Source of the DNA: Liquidambar formosana
Taxonomy: Eukaryota; Streptophyta; Magnoliopsida; Saxifragales; Altingiaceae
Assembly (NCBI GenBank): GCA_039720395.1
Contig: CM077820.1
Coordinates: forward strand, 51,141,666 to 51,205,665
Length of the DNA stretch: 64,000 bases
Direction: 5' to 3'
Position numbers and translations under genes: made by a program. Below are positions 11,876 to 23,479 of the stretch, piece after piece (within the stretch, counting starts at the first letter, position 1; each line of letters opens with the position of its first letter). Under the pieces are notes generated by a model. It did not search any database, had not been told where the DNA came from, and worked only from the letters and a program-made list of their open reading frames with translations.

Positions 11876-12637
11876 CCCAATAGAGCAACAAATGGTGGAA
11901 ATAATGACATGCTACTCTTCATGTATAAATTTTTTAAATCTTTTCTCTGTGAATATATGGATGGATAATCTCAAGATTAAATGAGTGATTTCCTGCTCAC
12001 CTCCAATTTCCCAAAGCGAATTTATGTGAAAAATGCTAGCTCTTATGTTATCTTTTGTTAATGATGGATAATAGGACAACAACTACTCAACAAGGCAAGC
12101 CTTGTGACAAAATGAGTGATCTGCATACATTCGGAAAGAAATTTCAGTTGAAAAAAAATGATATCCCCAGCAACACAGCCAATGAAAAGAAACTAAGCAA
12201 ACAAAAACTAACAAAAAAACCAAGTAGAACGTTTTGGCATGGTAATTGCACATTTGCACTCAATAAGAGAAACAAATTTTTGTGCCTTTAAAACCAAGTA
12301 CATATCCCTTTATCCTTTTGAAGAAAAAAACAAAACACAAAACAGAGTGTCCCTACAAAAATGTAACCTTAATAAGTTTAACATGCTACTTCAGTTTCAA
12401 ACCACAGAAAATACATACAGAAGATGACCGAAACTACTCTTGGCTAGTTTCCCATCTTGTTATGTGTCAAGTACCACTTTACATTGATTCATCAGGAAGT
12501 ATGTGACATGTCGGGCTTGCCTTGTGTCATCTTAATTGAATTGTTAAGTTGCTTGTCTCGGCTCGCATGACCATTTTTCCCTCCAGCTTGAGATTTGCTA
12601 CTCTAGTTAGAACATAGAGTCCAATTCCCACTGCATA
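11876..12637. other. Intergenic, no gene seen
   Basis: AT-rich. About 12045-12180 recurs in diverged form at 33500-33625 (gatggataa.aggacaa and aaagaaatttcag blocks), so it is part of an older duplicated unit. The short open frames here are A-rich low complexity. Confidence 0.5.
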
Positions 12638-13576
12638 ATTTATTAGGCCAAAAAGGAAATGAACAAATGACGCAATGGAGTTTTGAGAAGAGAAAATTAT
12701 AAATAAATGAAAAGAAGAGCAAAACTTCGCAGGTAAAATATATTATAGATCAGCAATTAGAGGCTCATTTTGATGCAACTTTGAGGAAAAATGACTTGCC
12801 TTCTTGAAGCACATATATGTTCTCCAATAACCTCTTCCATTTTTTCTCTGCAATTCATAGTAGAGTGAGCCAATTTAGTCATAACTTTAGGTTGCTATTC
12901 CTAAGAAATGCAAAGGCTCATCTTGTCAGCAACACAAAGTTCTAATTCGTAGTGCTAAAATTGCAGAAGAAAAGGGTTAGTTGCATAGGATGATTGCCTT
13001 ATTTTGGGAATCTTCTCATCAAGAAAGAAGGAGAAAAAAAACATAGCAGAACCTGTGCTTGAGATAATAAAGTGCTAATGAATGCTCACCAAATATATTT
13101 TGATCAGACAAGAGTATGTAAAGCATAGCATTATAACTATTCTAATCAAACACATTTATGCTCATTCAACTTGTTTTTGCCCACAGAATGATTGGGGGAT
13201 GATTCAACGCTATTTGGAAGCCTTAAGAAAGGTTTCTGTCATTGGCTCATAGTAAGGAGGTTCTGCAATTAGTTTTTGCAATTCTCACAATTAGGGACTG
13301 ACACCATAATACTTTGGAATAAATTAATTAATTCTAGACATTGGAGATACAGTCATGTTGCACAGTCTGAATGGAAAATTTAAAAAAAAAACACTAAGAA
13401 AAAAAGAGTAATTACATAGTATATATTATCTAGTTTTTAGATTGAATTAAAAATCAAAGAAACCACATCATTGCATGAAGTTACTAATCAATTGATCAAC
13501 ATCAGGAAGATATAGTAGAAGACGTTACCATCATATGTTGAAGAAATTTGATTGTGGATCAGCAGCAGCAGAGAAG
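12638..13576 (-). repeat. 3' flank of intact CNL, duplicate of 1-941
   Basis: Aligned with 1-941 over its whole length with few differences. With the coding part it defines a segmental duplication of at least 3.7 kb, copies about 12.64 kb apart, both in the same orientation. Confidence 0.85.
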
Positions 13577-16375
13577 TCACTGTTCAAATTCGATGTTTGG
13601 GATGTGAGATATCTTGGCCCAGTCCTCTCCTGTCTGCTCTTGGCAACGTTGCTTCAGAATAGGACACAATTTGATTACCAATTTCTCTAGTGGCATTGTC
13701 TGAAGGTGATGCGGCAGCGCCTTTAGTTTGGGGCAATACTCAATTTTCAAGGAACGAAGGCATGGCATTATTGTAACATCTTCTCTTCTCCTTGTGACCA
13801 CAGTATCCCAGTGTTTCCACCCATTCATTCCGTAAAAAGTGAGTTGCTTCAACATTGGGAATGCAGTTATTACTGATGCATCTGTCTCGTCATCTTCATC
13901 TGTTGCAATGTCATCAATCCCAAATCCCAAAAATTCAGCACCCACTTCTTTCACTCTATCCATATACTTCAGTTCAAGAGATTCAAGGAATGGCAGTTTC
14001 CCCAAGGGAGGCAAATGTGCACAGTTGCAACAAAAGTAGAGTAGTAGCTTTCGCAGGTTGGTTAATGACATCATCCAACTGGGCATTAAGGTGCCTCTGT
14101 AGTAGCATATCTCTAAAAATTCCAAGTTTGGATGAGGTTGTAAGACGTCAATTACATCATCACTCTTCCCTTTTATTCCGACCGGAGAGAACTCAAGACA
14201 TAAACCAAGGAGGTGTTTCTTAATCTTCAATTCCGCTTTCCTAGCCTCATTCTCCTCTGTCATATTTGCCAACCCTCGTATCCTCAGACGCCCCCGAAGA
14301 TTGTTCAAGTTCTCCAGATCTCCAAGCTTAAATGCCTCTCTGTCATCGTCACTGCCTTTTACAAAGAATTCGCGTAATGTCTGAAGAGAGCTTAATCTTC
14401 CAATTCCTTTTGGCCAGAACCTTATTTTGTAAGTCCAAGAAATTTCAAAATGTCTCAAATTAATCAATTTACCCATCCCTTTAGGAAGTTCCTCAAGACA
14501 CCAGCAGAAAGTAAGATCCAAAGTCTGCAAATTACATAAATCACACACTTCTTCGGGCAACTTTTCAAACCCATTATTGGATAAGTTGAGGTATCTCAGA
14601 TGTATCAATTTCCCTATCTCGATCGGAAGTTCATTAATTAAGTTCTTACTCAGATCTAAAGCCCGAAGACATTTCAAATGATGGAATATATCAGATAGGG
14701 CATTACCAATTCCTGTGGTGACTTTAGGCAAAACAAAGAGGGTGTGTAGATTTCCTTTACTGTAAGTAGAGACAGAAAGTGAAGCATTTGTAGAAAGTAT
14801 TACGGTTGAATGACGCCCCTTTCTGTTGGATGAATTTGGCTTCTCTCCTGCATCAACCTCTATCATAAAACATTCATTCTTTGTAAGATACTGGGCAAAG
14901 TCATGTACTATGTCGTGCATCTTGCAACCTCTAATGCTACCATCTTCCTCGTCTTTCTCAAGGTCTTGAAAGAACGACCGCATAACTAAGTTTTCAAAGT
15001 ACTCCAAACCAATTGTTTCCATCTCTGTATTTCTCCTTGAGCTAAGATAGCCTTGTGACATCCAAAGCTGAATCAGTTTGTCTGTCACTATCACATGATC
15101 TTTGGGAAAGATGGCGCAATAAGAGAAGCACCGCTTCAGTGCCGAGGGCAAATCATAATAGCTCAAGAGTAAGGGAGGAAAGAGACCTTTTTCGACCTCT
15201 TCCAATTCCCATAGTTCACTATCCAGAACATTCTGCCAATCTTGTTTCGTTTTCTTGAAGCGCATGAGACTGCCCAAAGTCTTTGCAGCGAGAGGCAAGC
15301 CCTTGCATTTGTCTGCTATTTTCTTTCCAATATCTTCCAATTTCAAACGGTCCTCTCTACTTCTTCCAAAAAATGCCATCTGACTAAACAATGATTGACA
15401 CACCTCCTTCGACAATTCCTCCAAGGGGTGCATGTAGGTGGAACCCATCATCTTCGCGACTCTCTCATCCCTTGTGGTCACCAAAATTCCACTTCCTTGA
15501 GCACCAGTCTTGAAAGAATGTATCAATGGTTCCAACTTCTCGTTGTCTTTTGCCCACAGATCATCTAGGACAATAAGGAATTTCTTTCCCACAATAGATT
15601 TTTCAATTCGTTTAAGCAGAGTGTCTAACACAAACAGATTTGGGGCATTATCTTCGAGAGCCTCAACAATTGTTTTGGCAATCCTAATTTCATCAAAAGG
15701 ATCCGATACGCACACCCAAATTCGTTTGTCGAAATGGGCTTTCACATCATCATCGTTGTAGGCTAGCTGGGAGAGAGTTGTCTTGCCGATCCCTCCCATT
15801 CCAACAATCGAGATGATATGGAGGTCCCTTTCTTCTTGACTACCCCAACTCAACAACTTGGTCACTATAGTTCTCTTATCCTGATCACGACCGTACACCT
15901 TTGTTACATCAACAAAAGAGGTGGTTTTTGGTCGCTCAGACTCTTCAATATTTGTAGTTGTTTTGAAATTGTACCTCTCTTTCTCAGAGGCAATTGCATC
16001 AACCCTTTCATTCAATTCTTTGATCTTAACAGCAATGTCATGACGTAGAACGACTCGACCCAAAGGAGAGGGGATGTGGATGTGGGAGCTTACCTTTTGA
16101 ATTTGCAATTTGAGAATTGCAGTGCTCCAATCATCCAACACGTCGTCGATGTCGTAGGAGATGTCTCTCAGCTTTTCTAGCCAAAGCTTGACGACTTCCT
16201 CTGTTACTTGTCTTCTCTCTGCATCGACGAGTACGGCTCTGATGGACTGGAGATTGCTGGTGAGCTTTTCGACTTCTTTCTCAACACCCACAACCTGCCT
16301 CACCTCTTGTTGGGTTTCTCGTACGAGGATCGAAAGTAACTGGTCCAAGACTACGGAAACAAGGGCCTCAGCCAT
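13577..16375 (-). CDS. CC-NB-LRR disease resistance protein (RGA-like), intact
   Basis: A 932-residue, intronless CNL, normal for the RGA2/RGA3-like class. CNLs are intracellular receptors that sense pathogen effectors and switch by ADP/ATP exchange. Visible domains: Rx-type coiled coil at about 1-130 with the EDVID-like YDIDDVLDDW (74-83); P-loop GMGGIGKTT (192-200); RNBS-A HFDKRIWVCV; kinase-2 KKFLIVLDDLW (264-274); RNBS-B GSGILVTTRDE; GLPL (359-362); RNBS-D CFSYCAIFPKD (416-426); MHD (486-488); then LRRs from about 560 to the end. All nucleotide-binding motifs are intact, so it is probably functional. It lies divergent to kinase copy 3. No signal peptide or TIR domain. Confidence 0.95.
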   Translation of the reverse strand: MAEALVSVVLDQLLSILVRETQQEVRQVVGVEKEVEKLTSNLQSIRAVLVDAERRQVTEEVVKLWLEKLRDISYDIDDVLDDWSTAILKLQIQKVSSHIHIPSPLGRVVLRHDIAVKIKELNERVDAIASEKERYNFKTTTNIEESERPKTTSFVDVTKVYGRDQDKRTIVTKLLSWGSQEERDLHIISIVGMGGIGKTTLSQLAYNDDDVKAHFDKRIWVCVSDPFDEIRIAKTIVEALEDNAPNLFVLDTLLKRIEKSIVGKKFLIVLDDLWAKDNEKLEPLIHSFKTGAQGSGILVTTRDERVAKMMGSTYMHPLEELSKEVCQSLFSQMAFFGRSREDRLKLEDIGKKIADKCKGLPLAAKTLGSLMRFKKTKQDWQNVLDSELWELEEVEKGLFPPLLLSYYDLPSALKRCFSYCAIFPKDHVIVTDKLIQLWMSQGYLSSRRNTEMETIGLEYFENLVMRSFFQDLEKDEEDGSIRGCKMHDIVHDFAQYLTKNECFMIEVDAGEKPNSSNRKGRHSTVILSTNASLSVSTYSKGNLHTLFVLPKVTTGIGNALSDIFHHLKCLRALDLSKNLINELPIEIGKLIHLRYLNLSNNGFEKLPEEVCDLCNLQTLDLTFCWCLEELPKGMGKLINLRHFEISWTYKIRFWPKGIGRLSSLQTLREFFVKGSDDDREAFKLGDLENLNNLRGRLRIRGLANMTEENEARKAELKIKKHLLGLCLEFSPVGIKGKSDDVIDVLQPHPNLEFLEICYYRGTLMPSWMMSLTNLRKLLLYFCCNCAHLPPLGKLPFLESLELKYMDRVKEVGAEFLGFGIDDIATDEDDETDASVITAFPMLKQLTFYGMNGWKHWDTVVTRRREDVTIMPCLRSLKIEYCPKLKALPHHLQTMPLEKLVIKLCPILKQRCQEQTGEDWAKISHIPNIEFEQ

Positions 16376-16977
16376 GGTCAGAGACGGTGGTGTGTGATGG
16401 ATTAAATGATGAAAGGAGAAAGTGATAAATTTAGTTTGCTAATGCTATTCTGCTTTCAAGTTTGATATACTCTGGACCAGATAGGCGGGATGACATACAA
16501 GCATGACAGAATGAAAAGGGGAAAATAACTGGGCAGAAGATGATACAGATGAATGTGCCATTGAAAGTCGTTTAAGGCTCAAGGAAGAGGGCTCGTTTTT
16601 CTTGGTGGTGGGTCCACACCCAGCAATTGGCACACGGTCTCTCTCTCTCTCTCTCTCTCTCTGTGTCGGTCTCGCGTCCAGAAGAAGCCCCACAAGTTAC
16701 CAAGGAGGTGGGTCGGTTTGTTTTTTATTCGTGTTTTCGGAGAATTGACATTTTTTACCCAGTAATATGCAATTGTACCCCTTCGAAACTTCTCCCAACG
16801 AATTTCCAGAAATTCAACGTGAAAACATAGGTGGATTAGTGCCTTAAGTGGGATTTAATAGCATAGTTAGAGGTGATTATCATGATACATCCTATAGGGT
16901 TATTTTAAAAAGGGATCCAAAAACATTTATCTTTCTTATCTTATCCTTGTTAGATTTTTTTTAAAAAATCTATATAA

Positions 16978-17008
<31 letters not shown>

Positions 17009-17065
17009 TTTAGTCCCACATGCTTTGCCTTGACTTGGAGATAATAATGTGTGCTATCCCACACA
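16376..17065. promoter_or_regulatory. Upstream region of the intact CNL
   Basis: Sequence 5' of the CNL start. It contains a (CT)n tract at about 16639-16663 and an (AAT)n microsatellite at about 16979-17007. No core promoter element can be assigned with confidence. It is only weakly similar to the region upstream of CNL copy 1. Confidence 0.4.
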
Positions 17066-17075
17066 GTTTCTCTCT

Positions 17076-17953
17076 GGACAATGCTTGGTTACTGAAGGTT
17101 GAGAAGGATCACCTCCTTAAAGTGGATGTGGCATCATTGATGATTGACACATGTTCATTATAATGATAAAGAAAATATGCTGTTCATGTTGTTATTAGAA
17201 TGCTCTTTTCCCCTAATTTTATTAGGACCAAAATACCCTTTTTCTTAGAAGAGAGTGGTTCGTGTTGTTATTAGAAACCCATTTTCTTAGAAAATATGCT
17301 GTTCATGTTGTTATTGGAGACCCATTTATTGAAAGAATAAAAGTGGAAGAAAGAGATGGGAAATTAATGTTTTCAGGGAGGGAGTTTGACCTTCATCACT
17401 GCCGACAACTACAACAATTCCGACTACCGGCAATGACACCCTCTTTCTCAAAACGCCATCTCATCCCTCCCTTCCCGGATTAAAATTCATTCGCATAAAG
17501 ATGTGCTTTGCCTTGATCTGGAAAGAAAATAACAAAACTTGAATTGTTAGCTCTCCATATTGGTAAATTGAAGCTTTGATTAAATCTTGAATGGTCGGCT
17601 TTTCACAGGAGCTCAAACTCCTACCGTCAAAGCACAAATTTTTGGAAGGTTTGGGGAGAGAGTGGTTCGTGATTCCAGTTGTCAGGGTAGTCTCCAATGG
17701 AGGGTTTGGACTTAGACACAGGAGATGAGAGAGGGAGGTGAAGGAGAGAGAAGAAGATTTAGGGAGAGGAATGCAAATGGTGGTGGAGAGTGGGGTTATT
17801 TCGGTTCTAACGAAAAAAAGGGAACAAAGCATGATGTAATCACCTCAGCAATATACTTTTTACACAATTGCAGGACATGTGGCGATCGTAAGTTACGCGA
17901 CATTAGTATTAAGGAGGAGCTCTTCCTCAACCTTCAGTAGTCCAGCATTGTCT
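17076..17953. mobile_element. MULE-like element, 878 bp, 10-bp TSD
   Basis: The left end GGACAATGCTTGG and the right end CCAGCATTGTCT are inverted; the similarity runs on inward through tactgaaggttgag and the ctcctt block for about 50 bp. The perfect 10-bp duplication GTTTCTCTCT is at 17066-17075 and 17954-17963. Inside is a partial direct repeat (gaaaatatgctgttcatgttg at about 17172 and 17291). No transposase frame. Confidence 0.82.
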
Positions 17954-17963
17954 GTTTCTCTCT

Positions 17964-19005
17964 ACTTATAAGTACCAAGAGCTGCCTAGGTAGTGTTTTT
18001 CCTTTCTTTTTTTTTTTTTTTTTTTTTTTTCACACCAAGCAATGCTCGGTAGCTTGAATTGGAGAAATGCTGGACATCCTGAATTGGATCATTTTTCTTC
18101 ACACCTTGTCCTGATCCCATTGCCCACCCCCACCTGCGCATACCCTCCTACACCACACCATCTATTGCTTTTATCTTGGAGAGAATATAATTCTTTGTCA
18201 TTCAACTCATTTATCCAAATTTACACGTCCCTGATGAAACGATAATCATATAAATAACGTGGTGTGCGATATCCTTGTCACATTAGTTGTCAAGTGAATT
18301 AGGTAAGTAAAATTGGGCACAAAATCCAATTCTTTTTTACTTTTTTCTAAGTTAAATTAACTAATCGAAACTCCTGGTTATGGGCTCCTCCCACAAAATA
18401 TTTGAGTTCTAAATTGTATACAGAGTAAATAATTTTTGAAGTATTAGATGGAATTCGACATTTTTATCATCAAATTTAATTTTTAATGCCTTGAAGACGA
18501 AGTTTCACGTGGTTTGTTTTTTTCAAATGACCAACGAAACTGTTGATGACAAAAAATCACCAACAATCAAATCTTCATGTAGTCATCATATGCTCCTTGA
18601 TATACCTGCAAGACAAGACTCAAGCAATCGGTTGGTGGCCGGCAGGAGCCTTTCCAATGCTTAAGTCAGATGATATTGGATAAGCATAAAATGTAAGAGA
18701 TGAATTATACATATCTTGCATATGTGGAGAGAACCCTTATTTGCAGTGGGTGTTCCTTCAAATTAGGATGCTAAAGTCCTGGTAGGACTTAATTAATAAT
18801 TGATAATATCAATCCCTTTACTTTAGGTTGGATTATTGAATAATTAAATATTAATTTAATAATATCCTTTTGTGAGGGAGCTTAGTTAACTCTCTTCATT
18901 CCGCGTGGCGCTATTATATTGGGTTCCCCCCCGCCCCCAACACATCAAAAACTATTGCAACCAAGGACTCGCTAGGCTCAGAGCTTGAAACTTCGTCTTC
19001 AACGC
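17964..19005. other. Intergenic; upstream region of kinase copy 3
   Basis: Contains a poly(T) run at about 18008-18030 and AT-rich sequence. 18480-18540 (cacgtggtttg region) resembles the upstream regions of kinase copies 1 and 5. No gene seen. Confidence 0.45.
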
Positions 19006-19299
19006 ACTGCAAAACCGCAAACCCCCCAAGACATAGATCTATATCCTTAATTTCCCGGCCAATGAGGAAGACGAAAGGTTGCGGTTCTTTGTGGATTGCC
19101 ATGGTGGTGGGATCCATACAAATCCAATTCCTCGAAGACAAAACCTTTGTCTTTGTCCCCTGAACCCTGCCGGCGCTTTCTACTCGCCTTAATCTGAAAA
19201 GCCACCAACAATTTCGACCATGCTTTTTTAATCTGTCATGGCTTTTCTGAAAGCGTATACAAAGGTCAAATCGATGGCGGCAGCACAATGGTTGCAATC

Positions 19300-20226
19300 T
19301 GTTGGGAGAAAATTAACCTTTCTCTACCCACACACAGTGATTAACACGAAAAGAAAGAAAGAATTAAAGAAGCAATAACACAAAAATTTACGTGGTTCCT
19401 CTAATAGAGGTATGTTCACGGCACACACACAATTCCACTATGTTCTTAGGCGTAGCCCTTGTTGGGCCACAAACACAATTTTCTAATAGATGAATTAATA
19501 AATAAAATATTATCTCAAAACAAAAACTGAGTCTACTGGTGAATTAAACCAACACTAATAATTTAAAAATGCACTAGTACCAAATTCCCAGCCAAGCAAC
19601 CAACACCAAACTCAAGAATTGTCTATGGAGCAATTTATCAAATACTTAGAGAGCAGGAATAAAAATCACACAACAAAGAACACCAAAAATTATGTGGTTC
19701 AGTGAGAAAAACTCAACCTACATCCACGGGACAAGCTCCGATCAATCCACTATATTAAATAATGAATACAATGGTTTTCTACTCAAGTTTATACCCAATA
19801 CTTGAGTTAACACAATTAATAATGGAGAAAAAACAATGTTACCTCTTGAAGCTTTTCTAACCCTAACCTTCAACCACTTGAATCACCCAAATAACTTGTT
19901 GGAGAAGAACCAAATCAAGTGAAACAACAAACTCCACTTGATATTGCAAACGATGAAGGAGGTAGAAAGCTCCAAAGGCCAACCCCCCCCTCTCCCTCCC
20001 TCTTTACTGGTGCTGCGTTCTCTGTGTAATCTCTCTATACTTCCTCGGGTAGCAAGAAGAGAATATATAAGAAAGCCTTAGGGCAGCTTTCTGCCTTGGG
20101 TAATAAGAGAACTAAACTTTTGGGCCTTGGGTCATTAAAAAAAACCCATATGGGCCTGGACAAACCAGCCAACCCCCTAACACAACAGCCCCAACCCGAC
20201 CCCGGTCAATCCTGCTGACCACAACA
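19300..20226. mobile_element. Solo LTR (or TRIM-like LTR element) in kinase copy 3
   Basis: Begins TGTTGGGAG and ends CCACAACA, the TG...CA termini of an LTR. It is flanked by CAATC (19295-19299) and CAATT (20227-20231), a 5-bp target duplication with one mismatch. The 927 bp carry no gag-pol frame. Motifs such as aatttacgtggttc are common in plant Copia LTRs (general knowledge). Removing it rejoins the kinase sequence at gttgcaat/aagagg. Confidence 0.8.
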
Positions 20227-20320
20227 CAATTAAGAGGTTCAAGTCCCGACAACCTAGTCCGTGAGTTCAAGACTCAGATTGAGTTGGGATCACAGCTCCA
20301 TCACCCTCATCTAGTTTCTC

Positions 20321-21925
20321 GGCTCTTTTCCCTTAATGGTAAGATTTTTAAATTTTATTCCAACTTTGGTGTCATTTTGAACATAATTCCTATACAGCGA
20401 TAAATCGTGGTTGCTAACCACGATTTTAATAAAATCGTGGTTAGCAACCACGATTTTAGGGGGTATACAAATCCGTCTTTTTAACGCTCGTATTAGTATA
20501 AAAAATTTATACGCTAAAATCGTGGGTGCTAAACACAATTTCAGCAAGAATCGTTGTTAGGAACCACGACGTTCTTTTGTTCACATTCACATTACACTTC
20601 ATGGCACATGGTGTGGCATTATTTGACTTTAATCCATTCGTAGTAGTTTGGGGTCAATGGACGACTGTGGTCCACAACATCCTAAAATGCAGCCGTTTAA
20701 GGGGAAAACTTGGCTGAGTTAACGCTGACGGCGTTAATCTCACAAATGCAGCCCCTCCACCTTCGGGCATATCCGTCTCAGCCATGGCAGATCTAAGGAA
20801 CGACCAACTCAAACCATAGCAGATCTGAGGAAGAAGGCAGCAATTTTATTTTTTTTTTTAAAGGAAAAAAACATAGAAGATGAAGGGCAGCCATGGCTGT
20901 TGATCCAGCCAAACCCATCTCACCCATACAAGGAATTTGCCGACGGCCCTCTTTTCTTTTTTTTCCTTTTTCTAAATTCAGCCTTTTTTAAAAAAAAAAT
21001 AATAATAAAAAACATAGAAGAAGAAGGGAGAGGGTAGGTTCATCTCCAGCAGCCATGGCTGTTGATCCAGCCAAACCCATCTCACCCATCAATGGAATTT
21101 GCCGACGGCTCTCTTTCTTTATTTCTTTTTTTTTTTTTTTTTTTTTTGAAAAAAAAAAAAAAAACGTAGAAGAAGAAGAAGGGAGAGGGTAGGTAATCTG
21201 ACGTAAAATCTAGAATTATCAATTCAAAACCCAACTAAACCAGAACCCATCAGGATCTACTTCAGAAATTAAGGAATATCAATTTAAAAACCCCACTAAC
21301 CCAATATATGTATATGTACAATACACACACACATATATATTAGGAACTCATTAGGATCTACTTTAGAAACATAAACTCTAGATGCCGGCAGCCATGGCTA
21401 TCCAGCCAAACCCATCTCACCCATCCACGGGATTTGTCGACAGCGGAGAAGTTATTGTGAATGGGTTGCTTAATTCAGATTTGGGTTCTAGTCGCCGTCC
21501 CTCGCACACTGCCAAGCTCTTGATTCACCAAACCCATCTTCCAGATCTGAAAGTGGTGTGGGTTTCTGACGAGAAGAGAGAGAGGGGAATGGCAGAAAGG
21601 GTGTGGGTTTTTGACGGGAGAGGGTGAGAGTTGGAAAGGGATGTGGGTTTTTTACGGAGGGTGAGAGTTGAGACAAAAAAAATCTGCTTTTATTTTGGGC
21701 TAAAATCGTGGTTAACAACCACGATTTTTCCGTATATAAATTTTTATACCAATACGATTGACTAAACAGGGAGCCGTATACCCAAAATAAAATCGTGGCT
21801 AGCAACCACGATTTTAATAAAATCGTGGTTGCTAACCACGATTTATCACTATCTGGGAATTAAATTCAAAATCACACCACAGTCAGAATAAAGTTTAAAA
21901 ATCTTACTAATTAGGGAAATGAGCC
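20321..21925. mobile_element. Palindrome-rich MULE-like element, long copy
   Basis: The TIRs are about 100 bp, starting GGCTCTTTTCCC and ending GGGAAATGAGCC. The 10-bp duplication CTAGTTTCTC sits at 20311-20320 and 21926-21935. The subterminal region contains repeated near-palindromes of the form AATCGTGGTTGCTAACCACG in both orientations. The interior has a segment (gccatggctgttgatccagc) repeated at about 20890 and 21053, with a diverged third copy near 21393. A shorter member of the same family is at 35887-36269. No transposase frame. Confidence 0.88.
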
Positions 21926-22560
21926 CTAGTTTCTCTGATTGGCTATTGAAACGATAAACGTGAGATGATCCTTGTAAATGATTACATGATCAGACCCTAA
22001 GTGATCATCTTCTCCCTGAAAAAGACAATGATCGGCTACCACGGAAGCAGAGGCTTGAGATATGCATAGGTGCAGCTAAAGGATTGCACTATCTTCATAC
22101 AGATGGAAAGAAGGCAATCATTCATTGAGACATGAAGGGGAAAACCGCACCGGTTTGTTTGAAGGAATTTGTGGCCATCGCCCAGAGCTGCGTACGTGAT
22201 AATGGAATTGAAAGACCCATGATGGGGGATGCGGTAGAAGGCCTCGAATGCGCACTGCAGCTGCAGGAAAGCGCAGACGTTGCGAACGAGGAAAACGATT
22301 CTGGCGATGACGAGCCTCACAATGAATACATCTATCGAGGCATGTCATTCGGTGCTACATTGGGTGCGTCCATCACCCCTGCTCCCAACGACGTAATCTC
22401 AAGGTGAGGTGGGCGCGTCTTGACTTGAGGAATAGTGGACTGGGCTTTCCTTCTTCTGTTGTGCCAAAATAATAAAAAACATTCCTACTTCTGATTCTGA
22501 GAATGTGAAATCTGAGGAGGTGGAGAAGGTCTCCTTGCCACCGGGAATCCGAATCCAAAT

Positions 22561-23464
22561 CAGTAATATTATTTGTTATTTATTATTTATTTTTATTTTG
22601 TACTGTTCCAGTGAGGAGGTACCTCACTCCCCCAAATGCATTCTCCTCCGTTTACTTCCCCTGTTGATTCTTGATATATATCTTGAACATATTTTAAACT
22701 ATATCTAGGTGCAAACTATATCTTGGTAAGATGGTTTTAGGCTCTTCACAAGTTCACTGTACTCCGGGGTCCGGCAAACTATTTACATTTGCCTTTTTTT
22801 CCTTTTGATTAGCAAATTTTATTAAGAATCAATAGAAACAGAGTGCACCCCCATTGGGCCACAGAGTGGGGCACGCTATTACCACATTTGGAAATAGATC
22901 TGACAATCCACATAGTAAAACCCACGAACAAGAGGTGTTCGGATTAGCACTGTAAAAGCCTAAAAATGTATTACAGCACCAAATCCGAATACGCTGGGAC
23001 CAAGAATCAAGAGTAACTGGGTTAAATATAAAATTGAAAAAAGAATGTGTTGCATTATATTAAATCCTAACCTTGAGTGTATACTATCAGTCATGAAATC
23101 CAAAACCCGAGTGTACACATCACTTCAAAAGCAAGCATAAATAAGTAGTAGCTAGTCAGCTCTTCCATGTAACTGTGACATGACCACGTAAACAATTAGT
23201 TACACACAGTACATGTTTTTTTCCGAGTGAGGGTATCTAAGCTCATCCCTTTTTATTATGAGCTTTTCTTTTCTTCTTTTTTTTTTTTTTTTTTTTCAAC
23301 AGCTAGAATTTAACACTTTCATATGAATATTATCAAATATACCAGATAAATTTACTATTTCTCTCATTTTTTTTCTTTTTTTGCGTGGGGGAAGGAATGT
23401 CACATTTTAAGGTTTCTGTTTTGGCCAATTACCATGACAACCTCTAGAGAGCTATCCATACGTA
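22561..23464. other. Intergenic, no gene seen
   Basis: Spacer between kinase copies 3 and 4, with a poly(T) run near 23278-23296. Nothing recognisable. Confidence 0.5.
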
Positions 23465-23479
23465 CCTCAAGGTTTGATA

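Larger units (their letters stand above)
19006..22560 (+). pseudogene. FERONIA-like kinase copy 3, split by two transposons
   Basis: Four pieces line up with the other kinase copies. 19006-19299 is the leader (gcactgcaaaaccgc), the ATG at 19062 and the N-lobe up to gttgcaatc. 20232-20320 continues with aagaggttcaag to the HPHLVS region. 21936-22139 runs from the LIGY region to the HRD region, which reads IH-stop-DMK. 22140-22560 is the C-terminal part from GKTAPVCLKEF, after loss of about 100 codons including DFG and the activation segment. A solo LTR and a MULE separate the first three pieces. Clearly dead, but useful for dating the insertions. Confidence 0.83.

Noticed and set aside
13839..16397. 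Plus-strand open frames opposite the intact CNL
   Set aside because: Antisense shadows of a strongly coding minus-strand gene; equivalents opposite CNL copy 1 are also shadows.
20220..20260. tRNA-like ggttcaagtcc box
   Set aside because: It is the kinase sequence aagaggttcaagtcc; no cloverleaf can be drawn around it.
22132..22407. Independent small gene of 91 codons
   Set aside because: It is the C-terminal fragment of kinase relic 3; its ATG comes from the decayed HRDVK region.
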